A DNA stretch of 64,000 nucleotides from Serpentinicella sp031432315 (GTDB lineage Bacteria > Bacillota > Clostridia > Peptostreptococcales > Natronincolaceae). Shown here in pieces: positions 16,994 through 25,456 of this stretch; position 1 is the first letter of the stretch; each line of letters begins with the position of its first letter. Location of the stretch: positions 14,115 to 78,114 of the forward strand of contig NZ_JAVKGO010000008.1 in assembly GCF_031432315.1 (NCBI RefSeq), read 5' to 3'. The notes beneath the pieces were generated by a model. That model was not told where the DNA came from. It searched no databases and saw only the letters and a program-made list of their open reading frames with translations. The position numbers were made by a program, and so were the translations under genes.

Positions 16994-17009
16994 ATACTAT
17001 ATATTGTAT
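16994..17009 (-). promoter_or_regulatory. Probable NrdR box before nrdD
   Basis: Contains CTATATATTG (16997-17006), a fit to the palindromic NrdR core C-w-A-T-A-T-A-T-w-G, about 40 bp upstream of nrdD. NrdR represses ribonucleotide reductase genes when dATP/ATP is high. Only one box is evident whereas tandem boxes are usual, so confidence is moderate. The rest of 17010-17270 is AT-rich and shows nothing recognisable. Confidence 0.5.
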
Positions 17010-17279
17010 ATAGTATAATATTATTACCTTAAAAGACAACAGGGCTTTAGGCTCAAAAACATATTTTATTTTGTTTTTTCTATTTATTACATCACTTTTC
17101 TTCTCTTTTCTCAGCTTTTAAAATTTACTATCTTGACAAAAATTCTTTTCTATTTCTATGTCTATATTTCAACGAATCTAAAAAATATTTCTTCTCATTA
17201 TATAAAACTTTTAAAAAACTTACTGTCATAAAAGAACATCTAGTACTCACTACCAATGATGTCTGTTAATTTGCTAGAT

Positions 17280-17312
17280 AAAAAAATCCATCACGTATGA
17301 TGGATTTTTTTA
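17280..17312 (-). terminator. Terminator after chemoreceptor-like gene 1
   Basis: Perfect 13-base-pair stem AAAAAATCCATCA / TGATGGATTTTTT, four-base loop. Confidence 0.92.
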
Positions 17313-17316
17313 TCTA

Positions 17317-18168
17317 CTACTCATATTCATCTTTACTTAATTGTTCTGCCTCGCTTTTAAGGATGTCACCCATGCTCCTGATTTCTTCCATAGTTGCAAG
17401 TATTTGTTGATTTGCCTCAGCTTGTTCGATTAATATTTTTGTAATATCTGATACTTGGGTGTTGATTTCTACGCTATCTCTTTTTATATTTTTTAATACT
17501 TCATCTATCTTTTTTATAGATTCAGCACTGTCTGTAGCAAGTTTTCTAATTTCTTCGGCAACAACACCGAACCCTCTTCCTAAACTGCCGACTCTCGCTG
17601 CCTCAATAGCTGCATTTAATCCTAGTAGGTTTGTTTGACTTGACACTTTATTAATAAAACCTAAAACTTGATCTGTTTTTTGCACTTCTCCTAATGAATG
17701 TTCAGATACTCCAGTTAGATCACTTGCTACATCCGACATCTTATTTGACTTAGTTGCTACTTCTTCAGTTGAATCAGTTACATTCATAATCGCCATATTC
17801 AGTTGTTCAGCTAATTCTAGAAGTTTGTCCTGTTTTTCTGTAACTGTAGCTACTATCACGCCCCCGACAACTTCACCTGTTTCATCATGTAGTGGTATTG
17901 CAACCCCTATATATGGAAACCCAAAAACTTCTTTCGGCACTCTACCAATTAACCTTTTGTTCTCTTGAATCGCCCTCAAAATTAGGGTTCCTTCTATATG
18001 CTTTGTTCCCGGTTTTACTTTGTGATCAAGTAATTTTCCTGGGGAATAGCTTATGGCTTCTTCTAAATCACAGACAGATACCGCTATATCGTCAACAACA
18101 AGACTGTTTAGTAATGGAGCTACCGCAACAAAATGTTCAATTATTTTTGGCATGTTCTTTTCTTCCAT
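17317..18168 (-). CDS. Soluble methyl-accepting chemotaxis-like protein 1
   Basis: 283 residues with no membrane segment. Residues about 1-115 form a sensor domain (IEHFVAVAPLLNSLVVDDIAVSVCD ... IPLHDETGEVVGGVIV) of PAS/Cache-like shape. The rest is a shortened MCP signalling hairpin with the conserved tip NLLGLNAAIEAARVG (about 190-205). The tip contacts CheA/CheW in ordinary receptors, but the methylation helices are reduced, so a cytoplasmic signalling role is inference. Closely similar to the neighbour at 18342-19190. GAGAGGAC precedes the ATG. Confidence 0.88.
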   Translation of the reverse strand: MEEKNMPKIIEHFVAVAPLLNSLVVDDIAVSVCDLEEAISYSPGKLLDHKVKPGTKHIEGTLILRAIQENKRLIGRVPKEVFGFPYIGVAIPLHDETGEVVGGVIVATVTEKQDKLLELAEQLNMAIMNVTDSTEEVATKSNKMSDVASDLTGVSEHSLGEVQKTDQVLGFINKVSSQTNLLGLNAAIEAARVGSLGRGFGVVAEEIRKLATDSAESIKKIDEVLKNIKRDSVEINTQVSDITKILIEQAEANQQILATMEEIRSMGDILKSEAEQLSKDEYE

Positions 18169-18298
18169 TTTATCAAGTCCTCTCTTTACATTTTATTTCT
18201 TTAAATTCCATATATTTATAATATAAGTTAATATTCGACTAAAATTGGATTAATCCTTTTTATTATACATTATTTTCTTGTACATGTTTACACAAAAT

Positions 18299-18326
18299 AA
18301 AAATCCGTCTAAATAGACGGATTTTT
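18299..18326 (-). terminator. Terminator after chemoreceptor-like gene 2
   Basis: Twelve-base-pair stem AAAAATCCGTCT / AGACGGATTTTT, four-base loop. It separates the paralogues into independent units. Confidence 0.9.
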
Positions 18327-18341
18327 ATAAATTTATTTATT

Positions 18342-19190
18342 TTAGTTATTATATTCATCACGACTTAGCTTCTCCGCTTCATCTCGAAGTACATCACCCA
18401 TACTTCTTATCTCTTCCATTGTAGCTAAGATTTGTTGATTTGACTCTGCTTGATTCATTAATATTTCTGTTATACTTGTTATTTGTGTATTAATGGATTT
18501 ACTATCCACTTTTATATTTTTTAATACTTCATCTATTTTCTTAATGGATTCAGCACTATCAGTAGCTAGCTTTCTTATTTCTTCTGCAACAACGCCAAAA
18601 CCTCTACCTTGGCTACCTACTCTTGCTGCCTCTATTGCAGCATTTAATCCTAATAAGTTAGTCTGACTTGACACTTTATTAATAAATCCTAAAACTTGAT
18701 CGGTTTTTTCTACTTCTTTTAAAGAATTCTCTGACACAGTACTTAATCCTGTTGCAACACCAGACATTTCATCAGACTTCGTTGCAAGTTGCTCCGTTGC
18801 ATCTGTAACATTTGATATTGCAGAATGTAACTGCTCTGCTAATTCTGTAAGTCTATCTTGTTTATCTGTAACTGTACAAACAGTAACCCCACCGATTACT
18901 TCTCCTGATTCATCATGTAAAGGCATCGCAACCGCTATATAAGGAAATCCAAATAAATCTTTTGGTACACGCCCTACAATTCGTTTATTTCCTTCTATTG
19001 CCTTTACCATAGTAGATCCCTTAACATGGGGCATACCTGCTTTTAATTTATGATCTAGAAGCTTTCCTGGTTCGTAATGCACACAGCCTTCTAAGTCGCA
19101 TATAGATATAGCTATGTCGTCCATAATTAATGCATTTAAAAGCGGTGCTACACCGATAAAATGTTCTATTATTGGATGAAGTTTTTTCAT
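18342..19190 (-). CDS. Soluble methyl-accepting chemotaxis-like protein 2
   Basis: 282 residues, same layout as the protein at 17317-18168. The sensor domain opens with IEHFIGVAPLLNALIMDDIAISICD, and the signalling tip NLLGLNAAIEAARVG and much of the hairpin are nearly identical. Differences concentrate in the sensor domain and at positions 140-165, consistent with a tandem duplication followed by divergence in ligand recognition. GAAGGAGG precedes the ATG. It has its own terminator. Confidence 0.88.
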   Translation of the reverse strand: MKKLHPIIEHFIGVAPLLNALIMDDIAISICDLEGCVHYEPGKLLDHKLKAGMPHVKGSTMVKAIEGNKRIVGRVPKDLFGFPYIAVAMPLHDESGEVIGGVTVCTVTDKQDRLTELAEQLHSAISNVTDATEQLATKSDEMSGVATGLSTVSENSLKEVEKTDQVLGFINKVSSQTNLLGLNAAIEAARVGSQGRGFGVVAEEIRKLATDSAESIKKIDEVLKNIKVDSKSINTQITSITEILMNQAESNQQILATMEEIRSMGDVLRDEAEKLSRDEYNN

Positions 19191-19377
19191 ATAAATTCCT
19201 CCTTCTTTCGTATTTCAAACCTAGTTCTATATAAAATAAAAGTAATATGTTTGTATAATTTTATTACTTACATACTTCGACGTTTCTCGTCAAATTCCTT
19301 TATTTTTTTACATTATTTTCGAGTTTTTCTAATACTATTTATACCCTATTATCTTATACCCTATTATCGGGAAAAAT

Positions 19378-19414
19378 AAAAGATGCTCTATATATTTATA
19401 TAAGAGCATCTTTT
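19378..19414 (-). terminator. Terminator after the thiamine-binding-like gene
   Basis: Stem AAAGATGCTCT / AGAGCATCTTT with an AT-rich loop. Confidence 0.85.
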
Positions 19415-19421
19415 ATCTTTA

Positions 19422-19664
19422 TTAGTGTTTTGCTGAGTTTGTAATTGTTACCACCATACTAACTTCTCCACCTGAGGTTTGAGCTTGATCAAATAAACTT
19501 TTTAAGCTATTCCATACGCTGTCCTCGTTTCCATGGACATGGGTAGCCATTGATCCAACTTCATATTCAACTGATTCTTGGTCTAAAGTTTCTATGGAGT
19601 TGTTTATAACTCGACTCGCATTTTGCGTTTTTAAAGGATAAAGGGTTACTTCTGCATGTATCAA
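19422..19664 (-). CDS. YkoF/MTH1187-type thiamine-binding domain protein
   Basis: 80 residues forming a single ferredoxin-like domain: EVTLYPLKTQNASRVINNSIETL, then YEVGSMATHVHGNEDSVWNSLKSLFDQA, then VSMVVTITN. YkoF-family domains bind thiamine or its pyrimidine part. Members often accompany NitT/TauT-type thiamine-precursor transporters, and an orphan binding protein of that class lies at 4290; a link is speculative. The start is TTG with AGGAGG seven bases upstream. Short genes of this type are often annotated as MTH1187 family. Confidence 0.78.
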   Translation of the reverse strand: MIHAEVTLYPLKTQNASRVINNSIETLDQESVEYEVGSMATHVHGNEDSVWNSLKSLFDQAQTSGGEVSMVVTITNSAKH

Positions 19665-19742
19665 ATTAACACCTCCTACAGTCCAATTTGCAAATCTATT
19701 GCATTATTAGTATGTAGGATTTGTTTTAGTTTATCCACTAGA

Positions 19743-20570
19743 TCATTCATTCATATTTAGGTATGTTAACTTTCCTTCCCAGTTTAATCGCTTTAATTGC
19801 ATCTCGAGTAACGCTTTACTCAAATTAATACGCAATTTTTCTGAGCTTGAATTCATTAAGTGTACTTCTGTGTTAGTTTGTGTATTATTTATATTTCCTT
19901 TAGTCTTTAGCATTCTATATAATTGTTTTGCAGTTCCCTTGTTGCCATGAACAATATTTATTTCTGGTCCTACAATCATCCTTACAAGGTCTGAAATAAA
20001 AACATAATGAGTACAACCAAGTACAATCGTACTAACCTTTGTTAAATCAATTGAAGCAAATAGATTTGATAAATAATTATGTATTTCTGTATTTCCTTCA
20101 ACGCCAGACTCAATTAACTCTACAAGTCCAGGACAAGGCAACTTAATTATATTTGCTGTATTAACAAATCGACCAATTAAATCACTAAATTTTTTTTCTG
20201 CTAAAGTAACAGGGGTAGCCATTACTACAATCGTCCCCTTAGCTTGCTCGACAGCGGGTTTCAACGCAGGTTCCATTCCAATTATCGGTATTTTGTAGTG
20301 CGCTCTCAGTTCATTTATAGCAGCACTAGTAGCTGTATTGCAGGCTACAACCAGTGCTTTTACATTTTTTTTATAAAGAAATTCAGCAACTTCAAAGGTT
20401 AATTTCCTAACCTCATCTGTTGTTTTCGTACCATAGGGTGCGTTTTTTGAATCTCCAAAATAAATATATGTTTCTTTTGGAAGGCAAGTCATAAGTTCAG
20501 CTAATACACTTATACCTCCCACCCCAGAATCAAAAACCGCTATTGGTAATTGCTTTTGTTCATTTATCAC
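19743..20570 (-). CDS. murI: Glutamate racemase
   Basis: Interconverts L- and D-glutamate to supply D-Glu for peptidoglycan. The two catalytic cysteines lie in the expected motifs, VVACNTATSAA (about 75-85) and VLGCTHYVF (about 184-192). The N-terminal VFDSGVGGISVL loop is conserved. The length of 275 is usual. The start appears to be GTG (GGTGG upstream). It stands alone between terminators. The C-terminal tail after about 255 is unconserved. Confidence 0.95.
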   Translation of the reverse strand: MINEQKQLPIAVFDSGVGGISVLAELMTCLPKETYIYFGDSKNAPYGTKTTDEVRKLTFEVAEFLYKKNVKALVVACNTATSAAINELRAHYKIPIIGMEPALKPAVEQAKGTIVVMATPVTLAEKKFSDLIGRFVNTANIIKLPCPGLVELIESGVEGNTEIHNYLSNLFASIDLTKVSTIVLGCTHYVFISDLVRMIVGPEINIVHGNKGTAKQLYRMLKTKGNINNTQTNTEVHLMNSSSEKLRINLSKALLEMQLKRLNWEGKLTYLNMNE

Positions 20571-20732
20571 GTGCTATACACCACCAAATCATAGCCATTT
20601 ATAATAATAATGTATTTTGTATTCTTGCCTATCTTTTTAGATTATATCATGGTTATATGTTTTTATCTATAATAATGAGACTAATCAATCACTTTAAGGT
20701 AAATCCCTTGTATGACGTTAATACCAGCAAAA

Positions 20733-20775
20733 ATAATAAAACCTCTTATTTCACAACAAGAGGTTCTAGATTTTA
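20733..20775 (-). terminator. Terminator after the ferredoxin-type gene
   Basis: Stem AACCTCTT / AAGAGGTT, extended by AATAAA/TTTATT across small bulges. Confidence 0.7.
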
Positions 20776-20782
20776 TTATATG

Positions 20783-21556
20783 CTATTTTTTCTGTCCTTG
20801 TATACCAATCTTCACTTTATTAACTACAATATTTTTACTTGATTTAATTACTGCTTCATCTACTGCTCTTACAATACCGCCACAACATGGCACTTCCATA
20901 AAAGCAACTGTTATAGATTTTAAGTTATTAGATGCAATAATATTTGTAAGTTTCTCAGTATAATGCTCAAGATCATCTAACTTAGGGCAGCCTATGACTA
21001 CTGCTTTTCCTTTTAATAAGTCTAAATGATAGTTTGGATAGGCAAATGGTACACAATCGGCAGTTACTAATAAATCAGCATTTTCAAAGTATGGTGCATT
21101 TACTGGAACAAGATTTAGTTGTACAGGCCATTGTCGTAATTGTGGTTTAATTTTAATTTCAATATCGCCGTTATTAACTGTCGCTTGTGTATCATTTGTT
21201 TCTTCTTCAAACTTCATCATTCTGCTACCTGGACAACCGCCATGCCCATGTCCATGTCCTTGGGGATTGTTGTGAGGAGTTTGACTTTGTTCTTGAGGTT
21301 TAAAAGTTTTTCCTTGGCTTTTAAGTAGTTCTTCCACTGCTTCTTCATCAAAGGCTTCCGCCTCTCTTTTTACAACTTTTAAAGCATTTTGTGGACAATG
21401 TCCAATACAGGCTCCTAACCCATCACAATAGATATCACTTACTAGTTTTGCTTTTCCATCAATAATTTGGATCGCTCCTTCTGCACATCCTGGAACACAC
21501 AATCCACATCCATCGCATTTTGATTCATCTATTTCGATAATTTCTCTCATTGACAT
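20783..21556 (-). CDS. 4Fe-4S ferredoxin-type iron-sulfur protein
   Basis: 257 residues. Two 4Fe-4S motifs open the protein: CDGCGLCVPGC (about 12-22) and CDGLGACIGHC (about 43-53), the second with an LG in place of the usual residues. A linker holds a His/Gly-rich patch GHGHGHGGCPGS (about 105-116), plausibly a metal-binding site. The rest (about 135-257) contains CCGGIVRAVDEAV. Proteins of this design are common in anaerobic Firmicutes and presumably act in electron transfer, but their partner is not established. The ATG at 21556 is favoured over an upstream GTG by spacing to GGGAG. Confidence 0.82.
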   Translation of the reverse strand: MSMREIIEIDESKCDGCGLCVPGCAEGAIQIIDGKAKLVSDIYCDGLGACIGHCPQNALKVVKREAEAFDEEAVEELLKSQGKTFKPQEQSQTPHNNPQGHGHGHGGCPGSRMMKFEEETNDTQATVNNGDIEIKIKPQLRQWPVQLNLVPVNAPYFENADLLVTADCVPFAYPNYHLDLLKGKAVVIGCPKLDDLEHYTEKLTNIIASNNLKSITVAFMEVPCCGGIVRAVDEAVIKSSKNIVVNKVKIGIQGQKK

Positions 21557-21635
21557 GTTGTTCACTCCCTTTTATTTATCTTAAGTATATTTTATTTAAT
21601 AACTTTTTAAAAGTATGTGACAATTCTCACTTATG

Positions 21636-22001
21636 TTAGATTTTTAATGACTTACCACATAGAGGGCAATAAGATATATCATCGTCATAGGTTTCTTTAC
21701 AATAATCACAAGCGTTTATTTTTTGCATTTTAAATACGAGTTTTTGTAAAGTTTCTATATCATTCTCTAATGATGCTATCTTATTAACTAATTGATTTAG
21801 TTGTGTTGTAGCAAACGCTTGATTATTTTTCATTTGATTGTAAACCTGTCTGCCAATCTCAATGTATAAATCTTCTAGCTCCTTTTCACGTTTTCGTATG
21901 CTTAAATTTATTTTACTAATCTCTACGACTTCAGATGATTTTTCTGAAAGAGATTTTACAGACTCGGCAAGTGTATAGGACAGCTTATCCATAAATCGCA
22001 A
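21636..22001 (-). CDS. Coiled-coil protein with C-terminal zinc ribbon
   Basis: 121 residues. Residues 5-90 are predicted helix with coiled-coil character (INLSIRKREKELEDLYIEIGRQVYN; LVNKIASLENDIETLQKLV). The end is a zinc ribbon, C-x2-C (ACDYCKE) and C-x2-C (YCPLCGKS), about 102-118. Short clostridial proteins of this kind are of unknown function. The best start is TTG with AGGAGG eight bases upstream; the first in-frame ATG is three codons later and too far from it. Confidence 0.75.
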   Translation of the reverse strand: MRFMDKLSYTLAESVKSLSEKSSEVVEISKINLSIRKREKELEDLYIEIGRQVYNQMKNNQAFATTQLNQLVNKIASLENDIETLQKLVFKMQKINACDYCKETYDDDISYCPLCGKSLKI

Positions 22002-22097
22002 ATAGACCGCCTCCTTATGTGTTTATTTTATTTTTATTCCGTACATAGCGATTTGGTTCCATAATTCAACTTCCAACTCTACTAAAAAGCTTCAAAA

Positions 22098-22148
22098 AAC
22101 AAAAACACATTGCTCAATGGTGGATACATCCCATAAACAATGTGTTAA
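22098..22148 (-). terminator. Terminator after the FAH-family gene
   Basis: Stem AACACATTG / CAATGTGTT with a 25-base loop that has internal pairing (CAATGG/CCAT...). Confidence 0.65.
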
Positions 22149-22176
22149 TATCTAATTTCAATTTATTTTTTTATCC

Positions 22177-23061
22177 TTACTCAACTTTGTTTATTAAAGT
22201 TCCTATTTTATCTATATGGCATTCTATCATATCACCTGATTTTAATAGTTTAGGTGGTTCAAAACCCATTCCTACTCCCGATGGCGTTCCTGTAGCAATA
22301 ATGTCTCCAGGCATCAATGTTATCCCTTTTGAAAGATCACTAATTATATATGGAATATCAAAAATTAGATTTTTCGTATTTGACTTTTGGCGTAATTCCC
22401 CATTTACCTTTGATGATAATTCTAATTCTAGTGGTAATGGTAATACATCCTTATGGACAATACATGGTCCCATTGTCGTGAATGTATCTAAGCTCTTTCC
22501 CCTTGTCCATTGTGTATGCTTCCGTTGTAAGTCTCTAGCAGTTATATCATTCATAATGCTATAGCCAAAAATGTACGCTTCTACCTCTTCTTTTTTTATA
22601 TTAGTTCCTTCTTTTCCTATAATAATGGCTAGTTCTACTTCATAGTCTACTTGTTGTGTTATATTATGGTGAGGATTTATCAGTCCTCCTGGACCAACAA
22701 TACGATTAGCCATTTTACTAAAATATACTGGGACATCAGGGATTTTTCGTTCTTTTCCTAGACTATCTTTTAATTCTACAACATGATCTTTATAATTTAA
22801 CCCTAAACATATAATACTTCTTAAGGGGATAGGAATAGGTGCTTTTAATTGGATATTGTCTAAAGAAATTGACTGTGTATTTTTTTCTAGCATACCTTTT
22901 TTAATTGTCATTAATTTCTCTTGATCAAAGTTTTCGATTAACTCCTGCATGGTATTAAATTTGTTACCTTCCAGTAATACATTCATATTAAAAACTTGGT
23001 CTTTATCATTAATAACGCCTACTTTTTCTTGATTATTCTCTAAATATGTAATAAATCTCAT
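22177..23061 (-). CDS. Fumarylacetoacetate hydrolase family protein
   Basis: 294 residues from MRFITYLENNQEKVGV, the usual beginning of this family. An earlier ATG ten codons upstream lacks a ribosome-binding site, while GAAAGG fits this one. The FAH core is complete: LNYKDH, then DYEVELAIIIGKEG (metal-binding acidic residues), then GYSIMNDITARDLQ, then DIIATGTPSGVGMGFEPP. Family members hydrolyse or decarboxylate C-C bonds of acylpyruvates and hydroxymuconate-like acids; the substrate is not inferable from the isolated context. Flanked by terminators. Confidence 0.88.
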   Translation of the reverse strand: MRFITYLENNQEKVGVINDKDQVFNMNVLLEGNKFNTMQELIENFDQEKLMTIKKGMLEKNTQSISLDNIQLKAPIPIPLRSIICLGLNYKDHVVELKDSLGKERKIPDVPVYFSKMANRIVGPGGLINPHHNITQQVDYEVELAIIIGKEGTNIKKEEVEAYIFGYSIMNDITARDLQRKHTQWTRGKSLDTFTTMGPCIVHKDVLPLPLELELSSKVNGELRQKSNTKNLIFDIPYIISDLSKGITLMPGDIIATGTPSGVGMGFEPPKLLKSGDMIECHIDKIGTLINKVE

Positions 23062-23145
23062 TAAATCATACCTTTCTACATTTTTACTCATTGTACATAA
23101 TATTTATTAAATATTCAATATTTTTAAAATTGGATAAGCTTCAAA

Positions 23146-23187
23146 AAGAAAAAGACAAGCGCTATTTTAAACGCTTGTCTTTTTCTT
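23146..23187 (-). terminator. Terminator after the sleB-ypeB unit
   Basis: Perfect 16-base-pair stem AAGAAAAAGACAAGCG / CGCTTGTCTTTTTCTT with a ten-base loop. Confidence 0.93.
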
Positions 23188-23220
23188 AAATTAAAGTTAT
23201 ATTTGTCTTTTGCAATTTTA

Positions 23221-24579
23221 TCAAATGACTAGGGTTCCGTCTTCTTGTTCTACCATTAATAATATTTGTCTTTGATGACCAGTTTCCGCATGAATATATA
23301 TTAAGTAACGATCTTCTCCTAATTGAACGGTAAATTCATAGCATAGAACTTCGTCCTGTCCTTCCGTAGGTATCATAGCCAATCGTACATTTTCAACTTC
23401 AGCTGCACTTGTTAGCTTCTCTCTTGCCTCATCTTCTGAAATTTCAGGTTCTGCTATCTCTCTTTCGTGATGATTCATTAGATATCCTTCTGTTTCTAAT
23501 CCAAGAATATCTCCATTATCTAATGCCACTTTCACTTTTATTAAATCTGGATACACAATTACATCATCTTGCATATATGCAAAGTTAATTAATATCTGTC
23601 CTTCATAAGCAATTGTATAAGTTGATACCATATCGTCATAGCCTAAAGTTTGTAAAAATTGCTCTGCTATGTCAATTGCCTCATTTTCGTCTAATTGACT
23701 ATCTCCTACTACTCTAGGATTAATATACCATAGAATGTGTCCACCTTGTTTCGTTATACCTGCAGCAACCTCTTCTCCATCACCATTCCCTTCTTTTTGT
23801 GCACGAAGATAGTAACCTGTAAAAGCTGTATTTTGAATGCCACCAACAGCTTCTATATTGCTTATATTTTGATCTGAAAATGCTTCTTGTAATACTCCTA
23901 TAGCTTCATCTCTTTGTATTTCTTCACCCTCGAGTCTGGGCTTCCTGTCTTTCATATGCTCTGAAAAAGGTCCATCATAGATTAATTCTGGATAGTCCTG
24001 CATACGTTCCTCTATATTAATTAAATTCATATCTGTCATACGATCATTTACAGCATCTAAATCTCTATTTGCTTCTCTTCTTAAATCTCCAAAGTTTACA
24101 CCGTCCGCTACAATTTGCTGTTGCAACTCTATTAAATGTTGTGATAATAGATTAGCGTAACTATGTAGCTCAGTTAAGGTTTCCATTTCTTCTTCATCTA
24201 ATAATTGTCCTTCTAAGGTTTTATTAACCATAGCTGTACAATAGTCTCCCATTTGACTAAGAAACTTTTCAACTTGACGAATATTAGCATGGTTTAAAGG
24301 TAATTGAGTTAATTTTTCTTGTGCCATGTAACTTTGAAATACGGTCTCATTTAAAAATTTAGCCATATCATTCGTTGAACCTGATACCATTGCTTTTGCT
24401 AAATCAACTTGTGCATTTTCAACATGCCCAATTAAATCATAAAATTGACGTTGAAACTGCAAATCAAGATAAGTGTGATAGTCTCTTGATTGATTATATT
24501 GATAAACACCCCATATACTTGTTCCTATTAACGCTATTCCTAGAATAACTGGTAGGGTATATCTTTTCCATTTCTCCAT
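23221..24579 (-). CDS. ypeB: Germination protein YpeB
   Basis: Spore protein needed for localisation and stability of the cortex-lytic enzyme SleB. 452 residues. It has one N-terminal membrane helix (about 8-26), a long helical domain (about 30-200) and PepSY-type repeats in the C-terminal half (VVGDSQLDENEAIDIAEQFL; PEISEDEAREKL), as in Bacillus YpeB. It follows sleB by 17 bp with AAGGAGTG before the ATG. The pairing with sleB supports the call. Expression in the forespore is expected from the family; no promoter was resolved. Confidence 0.93.
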   Translation of the reverse strand: MEKWKRYTLPVILGIALIGTSIWGVYQYNQSRDYHTYLDLQFQRQFYDLIGHVENAQVDLAKAMVSGSTNDMAKFLNETVFQSYMAQEKLTQLPLNHANIRQVEKFLSQMGDYCTAMVNKTLEGQLLDEEEMETLTELHSYANLLSQHLIELQQQIVADGVNFGDLRREANRDLDAVNDRMTDMNLINIEERMQDYPELIYDGPFSEHMKDRKPRLEGEEIQRDEAIGVLQEAFSDQNISNIEAVGGIQNTAFTGYYLRAQKEGNGDGEEVAAGITKQGGHILWYINPRVVGDSQLDENEAIDIAEQFLQTLGYDDMVSTYTIAYEGQILINFAYMQDDVIVYPDLIKVKVALDNGDILGLETEGYLMNHHEREIAEPEISEDEAREKLTSAAEVENVRLAMIPTEGQDEVLCYEFTVQLGEDRYLIYIHAETGHQRQILLMVEQEDGTLVI

Positions 24580-24596
24580 AATACGATTTCACTCCT

Positions 24597-25286
24597 TTAA
24601 TGTGCAAATACGTGTCTCCCTATTCTTAAACTAATTTCCCTCGTCCAAATCCACTGACTGGTTGCTGTGGCAGGATTCCAGAAATATATGGCTCCCCCGG
24701 TTGGATCCCAACCGTTTAAAGCATCCCGTGCAGCTCTATAAGCCGAGTCATCGGGTTGTTCATTAATAGTGCCTCTTTTTACTGGTTCAAAGGCACAGGG
24801 TTGGTATACAACACCGGCCATCGTATTTGGAAAAGCTGGATTCCTAACCCTATTTAGTACCACTGCTCCTACTGCTACTTGTCCTTCATAAGGCTCACCT
24901 CTTGCCTCCGCATGGATCGTTCTTGCTAATAAATGTACATCATCACTCCTTGAAACACCACCACTTGCCGGTGCAGAAGTACCGCCCCCTGCTCTAGGAA
25001 GTCCTATAGCAGCTCTTGTTTGAGGTCCAACTATACCATCCACCGTCAAACCATTTCGTCTTTGAAAAAGTCTCACCGCTTCATAAGTCTGTGGCCCGTA
25101 AGTACCGGATATTGGACCGTCATAGTATCCCCAATTACTAAGTCTCGTCTGAATCGTTCTTACTTCAGCTCCAGTAGAGCCCCAGCCAATGTTTTGGCCG
25201 TGAACATCGTCAATTATGACATAGCTTAGAAATGATAGTGTCATTACGAGCAATAATGCAATGCTAAGCACTTTATTCTTCTTCAT
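24597..25286 (-). CDS. sleB: Spore cortex-lytic enzyme SleB
   Basis: Lytic transglycosylase that degrades spore cortex during germination. 229 residues from MKKNKVLSIALLLVM, which begins a signal peptide. An upstream start nine codons earlier was rejected because AAGGAGGG fits this ATG. Domain order is a peptidoglycan-binding domain (about 35-95, GSTGAEVRTIQTRLSNWGYY...GPQTRAAIGL), then the catalytic hydrolase_2 domain (about 115-229). The latter carries the family pattern ARTIHAEARGEPYEGQVAVG with its catalytic glutamate. First gene of the sleB-ypeB operon. Confidence 0.95.
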   Translation of the reverse strand: MKKNKVLSIALLLVMTLSFLSYVIIDDVHGQNIGWGSTGAEVRTIQTRLSNWGYYDGPISGTYGPQTYEAVRLFQRRNGLTVDGIVGPQTRAAIGLPRAGGGTSAPASGGVSRSDDVHLLARTIHAEARGEPYEGQVAVGAVVLNRVRNPAFPNTMAGVVYQPCAFEPVKRGTINEQPDDSAYRAARDALNGWDPTGGAIYFWNPATATSQWIWTREISLRIGRHVFAH

Positions 25287-25378
25287 ATGTACCCTCCTTG
25301 CTTGTTTTTCCATTGTAAAAGCTATTATAAAAGTACTATTATTTTTATCTAAAACTAATTAATTTATCCAAAAAAGAG

Positions 25379-25412
25379 AAAAATCTTTGACCATATATTA
25401 GTCAAAGATTTT
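25379..25412 (-). terminator. Terminator after the rodA/spoVE-type gene
   Basis: Stem AAAATCTTTGAC / GTCAAAGATTTT with a nine-base loop. Confidence 0.88.
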
Positions 25413-25456
25413 ATGTGTATAATGCTATATATTTAATTCATCCCCTAATTTTAGAA

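Noticed and set aside
22142..22564. Plus-strand 140-codon frame opposite the FAH-family gene
   Set aside because: Antisense shadow of a clearly recognisable enzyme; no start signal.
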